DNA of 64,000 nucleotides from Micromonospora sediminicola (lineage in GTDB: Bacteria; Actinomycetota; Actinomycetes; Mycobacteriales; Micromonosporaceae), in contig NZ_FLRH01000003.1 of the NCBI RefSeq assembly GCF_900089585.1, positions 1,998,501-2,062,500 of the forward strand, in the 5' to 3' direction. The notes under the pieces are model-generated. The model searched no databases. It had not been told where the DNA came from and was given only the letters and a program-made list of their open reading frames with translations. Position 1 is the stretch's first letter; each line of letters begins with the position of its first letter. A program made the position numbers and the translations under genes. Of the stretch, positions 61,656 to 64,000 are shown piece after piece.

Positions 61656-62453
61656 GTGGGCTACGTGGACGTGGGCGGGCGGCAGGTCTGGTACGAGGTG
61701 CACGGTGCCGGCCGGCCGCTGGTGCTCCTGCACGGCGGCTACGGCTCGACCGAGACGTTCGCGCCGGTCCGGCCCGCGTTGGCCGCGCGCCGGCGGCTGA
61801 TCGCGGTCGACCTCCAGGGACACGGCCGGACCCCCGACGCGGACCGGCCGCTGCGCCACGAGTCGATGGCCGACGACCTGGCCGCCCTGCTGCGCCGGCT
61901 CGACCTGCCCGCCGTCGACCTGCTCGGCTACTCGCTCGGCGGCGGGGTGGCGCTGCGCACCGCGATCCAGCACCCCACCCTGGTCCGCCGCCTCGTCGTG
62001 GTCTCCGCGCCGTGCCGGCGGCGCGGCTGGTATCCGGAGGCGCTGGCCGCGATGTCCGCCCACGACGAGCGGGCCGCCGAGCGCATGCGCGGCACCCCGG
62101 CGTACGAGCGGTACGCGCGGGTCGCGCCCCGACCGCAGGACTGGCCCACGCTCTGGGCCAAGAGCGGTGACCTGCTGCGCCGCGACTACGACTGGTCGGC
62201 CGAGGTGGCCGCGCTGCCGATGCCGGTGCTGCTGGTCTTCGCCGACGCCGACGCGATCCCCACGAGCCACGTGGCCGAGTTCTACGGCCTGCTCGGCGGT
62301 GGGCGCCGCGACCCGGGCGGCGACGGGTCCGACCGTCCCGCGTCCCGGCTGGCCGTGCTGCCCGGGCTCACCCACCGGGAGGTGGTCGCGTCGCCGGCGC
62401 TGCCGGCGGCGGTGCTGCCCTTCCTCACCCACACCGTCCGCGCCCCCGGATGA
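61656..62453 (+). CDS. Alpha/beta hydrolase
   Basis: A 265-aa hydrolase. Oxyanion motif LLHGGYGST, nucleophile elbow GYSLGGGVAL, acid in FADADAIP and catalytic His in LTHREV. GTG at 61656 follows CACGAT plus 6 bases, a leaderless layout. Substrate unknown. Ends 23 bases before the convergent MFS exporter. Confidence 0.88.
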   Translation: MGYVDVGGRQVWYEVHGAGRPLVLLHGGYGSTETFAPVRPALAARRRLIAVDLQGHGRTPDADRPLRHESMADDLAALLRRLDLPAVDLLGYSLGGGVALRTAIQHPTLVRRLVVVSAPCRRRGWYPEALAAMSAHDERAAERMRGTPAYERYARVAPRPQDWPTLWAKSGDLLRRDYDWSAEVAALPMPVLLVFADADAIPTSHVAEFYGLLGGGRRDPGGDGSDRPASRLAVLPGLTHREVVASPALPAAVLPFLTHTVRAPG

Positions 62454-62476
62454 GCGGCGCCGCACGCCGGGGCGGG

Positions 62477-63904
62477 TCAGGCGGCGAGCGCGTCGGCGTT
62501 CTCCGCCGGGGCTGCGCCCGCCGTCACCCGAGGGCGCGGCAGCGCGTACGCGAGGACGACGGCGACCACGACGAGCCCGGCGCCGACCGCGAACGCGAGG
62601 TGGAAGCCGCTGGTCAGCGCGGTGGCCCGGTCGTCGCCGTGCGCGACCCGGTCGGCGGTGCGGGCGGCGGCCAGGGTGGACAGCACCGCGACACCGAGCG
62701 CCATGCCGAGCTGCTGGGTGGTGTTGAACAGCCCGGAGGCCAGACCGGCGTCCTCGGCGCGGGCGGCCGACATGCCCAGCGCGGTCAGCGCCGGCAGCAC
62801 CAGACCGAACCCGGCGGCGAGCAGCATCACCGGCAGCACGTCGACGAGGTAGCTCCCGTCCGCCGGCACCCGGGCCAGCAGCGCGAACATGGCGGCGAGC
62901 AGGACGAGCCCGGCCACCAGCACGGCCCGCTCGCCGAAGCGTCCGTTGAGCCGGGCGGAGACGCCGAGCGACACCGCGCCGATCGTCACCGCCGCCGGCA
63001 GCAGGGCCAGCCCGGTGCGGGTGGCGTCGTAGCCGAGCACCTGCTGGAGGTAGAGCGTGACCAGGACCTGGAACGCGAACGTCGCGGCGACGGTGAGGAC
63101 CTGGACCACGTTCGCCACGGCGACGCCGCGGGAGCGGAGGATCCGCAGCGGCATCAGCGGCCGGCGCGCGGTCGCCTGCCGCAGCACGAAGCCGGCGAGC
63201 AGGGCGACGGCGAGGGCGCCCAGGCCGAGGGTGCGGGCGGACGTCGCCCCGTACCGCTCGATCGTGACCACCGCGTAGATGCCGGTCACCAGGCCGGCGG
63301 TGACCAGCAGCGCGCCGGCCACGTCGGCGCCGGCGGCGAGACCGATGCCCCGGTCGGCCGGCAGCGTGCGGGCGGCGAGCGCGATCGTGACCAGGCCGAT
63401 CGGTAGGTTGATCAGGAAGATCCAGTGCCAGCCGAACGCGTCGGTGATCAGGCCGCCGGCGACCTGACCGATGGCGGCGCCGGCGGCGCCGGTGAAGCTG
63501 AACAGGGCGATCGCCCGGGCCCGCTCGGCGGTGCCGGGAAAGAGCGTGACCAGGATGCCGAGGCTCACCGCGGTCGCCGCCGCGCTGCCGACGCCCTGCA
63601 GGAACCGGGCGGCGACCAGCACGGCGGGGGAGCCGGCCACGCCGGCCAGCGCCGAGGCCGCGGTGAACAGCGCGGTGCCGGCCAGGAACATCGCGCGGCG
63701 GCCGAGCAGGTCACCGAGGCGGCCGGCGAGCAGGAGCAGGCTGCCGAACGCGATCAGGTAGGCGTTGACCACCCAGCTGAGGCTCGTCGGGGTGAAGTCC
63801 AGGTCGCGCTGGATGGCGGGCATCGCGATGGTGACGATGCTGCCGTCGAGGATGGTCATCAGAGCGCCGGTGGCGAGCACGCCGAGGGCGAGGCCGCGAG
63901 ACAT
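62477..63904 (-). CDS. MFS drug exporter (DHA2 type)
   Basis: A 475-aa transporter with 14 predicted helices. ILDGSIVTIAMPAIQRDLDF in helix 1 and the loop FLQGVGSAAATAVSLGIL are typical of QacA/EmrB-like exporters. The ATG has AGGAGGAC upstream, which lies in an 11-bp hairpin. A TetR-like palindrome is farther upstream, so a TetR gene probably follows beyond the window. Substrate unknown. Confidence 0.9.
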   Translation of the reverse strand: MSRGLALGVLATGALMTILDGSIVTIAMPAIQRDLDFTPTSLSWVVNAYLIAFGSLLLLAGRLGDLLGRRAMFLAGTALFTAASALAGVAGSPAVLVAARFLQGVGSAAATAVSLGILVTLFPGTAERARAIALFSFTGAAGAAIGQVAGGLITDAFGWHWIFLINLPIGLVTIALAARTLPADRGIGLAAGADVAGALLVTAGLVTGIYAVVTIERYGATSARTLGLGALAVALLAGFVLRQATARRPLMPLRILRSRGVAVANVVQVLTVAATFAFQVLVTLYLQQVLGYDATRTGLALLPAAVTIGAVSLGVSARLNGRFGERAVLVAGLVLLAAMFALLARVPADGSYLVDVLPVMLLAAGFGLVLPALTALGMSAARAEDAGLASGLFNTTQQLGMALGVAVLSTLAAARTADRVAHGDDRATALTSGFHLAFAVGAGLVVVAVVLAYALPRPRVTAGAAPAENADALAA

Positions 63905-63907
63905 GGG

Positions 63908-63938
63908 GTCCTCCTGTCGGAAGGGGTGACAGGAGGAC
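63908..63938 (-). promoter_or_regulatory. Hairpin sequestering the exporter's Shine-Dalgarno
   Basis: Arms GTCCTCCTGTC (63908-63918) and GACAGGAGGAC (63928-63938) with a 9-base loop. On the minus strand the exporter's AGGAGGAC is within one arm, three bases before its ATG, so the folded leader would hide it. Confidence 0.75.
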
Positions 63939-63939
63939 C

Positions 63940-63959
63940 GTAACGGATAGTTCCGTTAC
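63940..63959 (-). promoter_or_regulatory. TetR-type operator
   Basis: Perfect 8-bp dyad GTAACGGA-TAGT-TCCGTTAC upstream of the MFS exporter. Such dyads are bound by TetR-family repressors that sit divergently from DHA2 exporters. The bases from 63960 to 64000 are AT-richer and probably belong to the divergent promoter; no gene is complete there. Confidence 0.75.
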
Positions 63960-64000
63960 AGACAATCTTTTAGAGAACTACTGGCGTGCGCGGCGTACCG

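Overview
The window is chromosomal DNA of a very high-GC actinomycete, most likely Micromonosporaceae and probably Micromonospora. This is an inference from the strong G/C third-position bias, the fabD-fabH-acp-fabF cluster with its FasR-type regulator, the homodimeric aceE, a c-di-AMP riboswitch, DUF3145 and DUF3052 proteins, many leaderless-looking starts, and a family of AAGGGCCCCTT / GTTAAG hairpins at gene ends. No phage, IS element, CRISPR array or rRNA operon is visible. There is one tRNA, tRNA-Val(UAC).

Layout. 0-3.3 kb: the end of a two-component system, an L,D-transpeptidase and a secreted alpha-amylase with TTGCAA-type operator repeats. 3.5-8.3 kb: a translationally coupled redox operon made of a NOX/ferric-reductase-like diheme membrane protein, a NuoF-like NADH/FMN/Fe-S protein with a ferredoxin tail, a thioredoxin-like lipoprotein and a CcdA-like thiol-electron carrier. 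8.3-12 kb: serS, a MerR-sliding-clamp fusion regulator with a textbook MerR promoter, and an enoyl-reductase-like protein. 12-19.7 kb: a stress-type locus (zinc dehydrogenase, large LuxR/MalT-type ATPase regulator, DsbA-like protein, peroxiredoxin, triple-BON protein, STAS protein) in which three minus-strand promoters share a GGGTGA-N7-TCACCC dyad. 19.7-30.5 kb: mostly single genes, including a LAS-fold cell-wall peptidase behind a ydaO riboswitch, a CDF transporter, HelD, carbonic anhydrase, DUF3145 and a NagZ-like GH3.

30.5-35.5 kb: fatty-acid synthesis (fabF, acp, fabH, fabD, fasR). 36-43.7 kb: quinone reductase, CopC, gltX, and a coupled beta-glucosidase/MFS pair. 43.8-54.3 kb: aceE, YjbQ, AraC- and MarR-associated transporter genes, a fused 2-oxoacid dehydrogenase E1 with an atypical 142-residue insertion, DUF3052, a peroxiredoxin and tRNA-Val. 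The fasR / aceE / DUF3052 / peroxiredoxin order echoes the compact cluster of other actinobacteria, opened up by interposed genes. 54.4-56 kb is a weakly coding stretch of small orphan genes. 56.3-64 kb: GH15 trehalase-like enzyme, a thioredoxin-reductase-like flavoprotein divergent from an XRE-cupin regulator, an NCS2 permease behind a structured leader, a hydrolase, and an MFS exporter whose Shine-Dalgarno is buried in a hairpin behind a TetR-like operator.

Best candidates for something undescribed: the NADH-to-diheme redox operon, the MerR-beta-clamp regulator, the three-promoter GGGTGA regulon, and the 70-bp perfect palindrome with its hairpin family.
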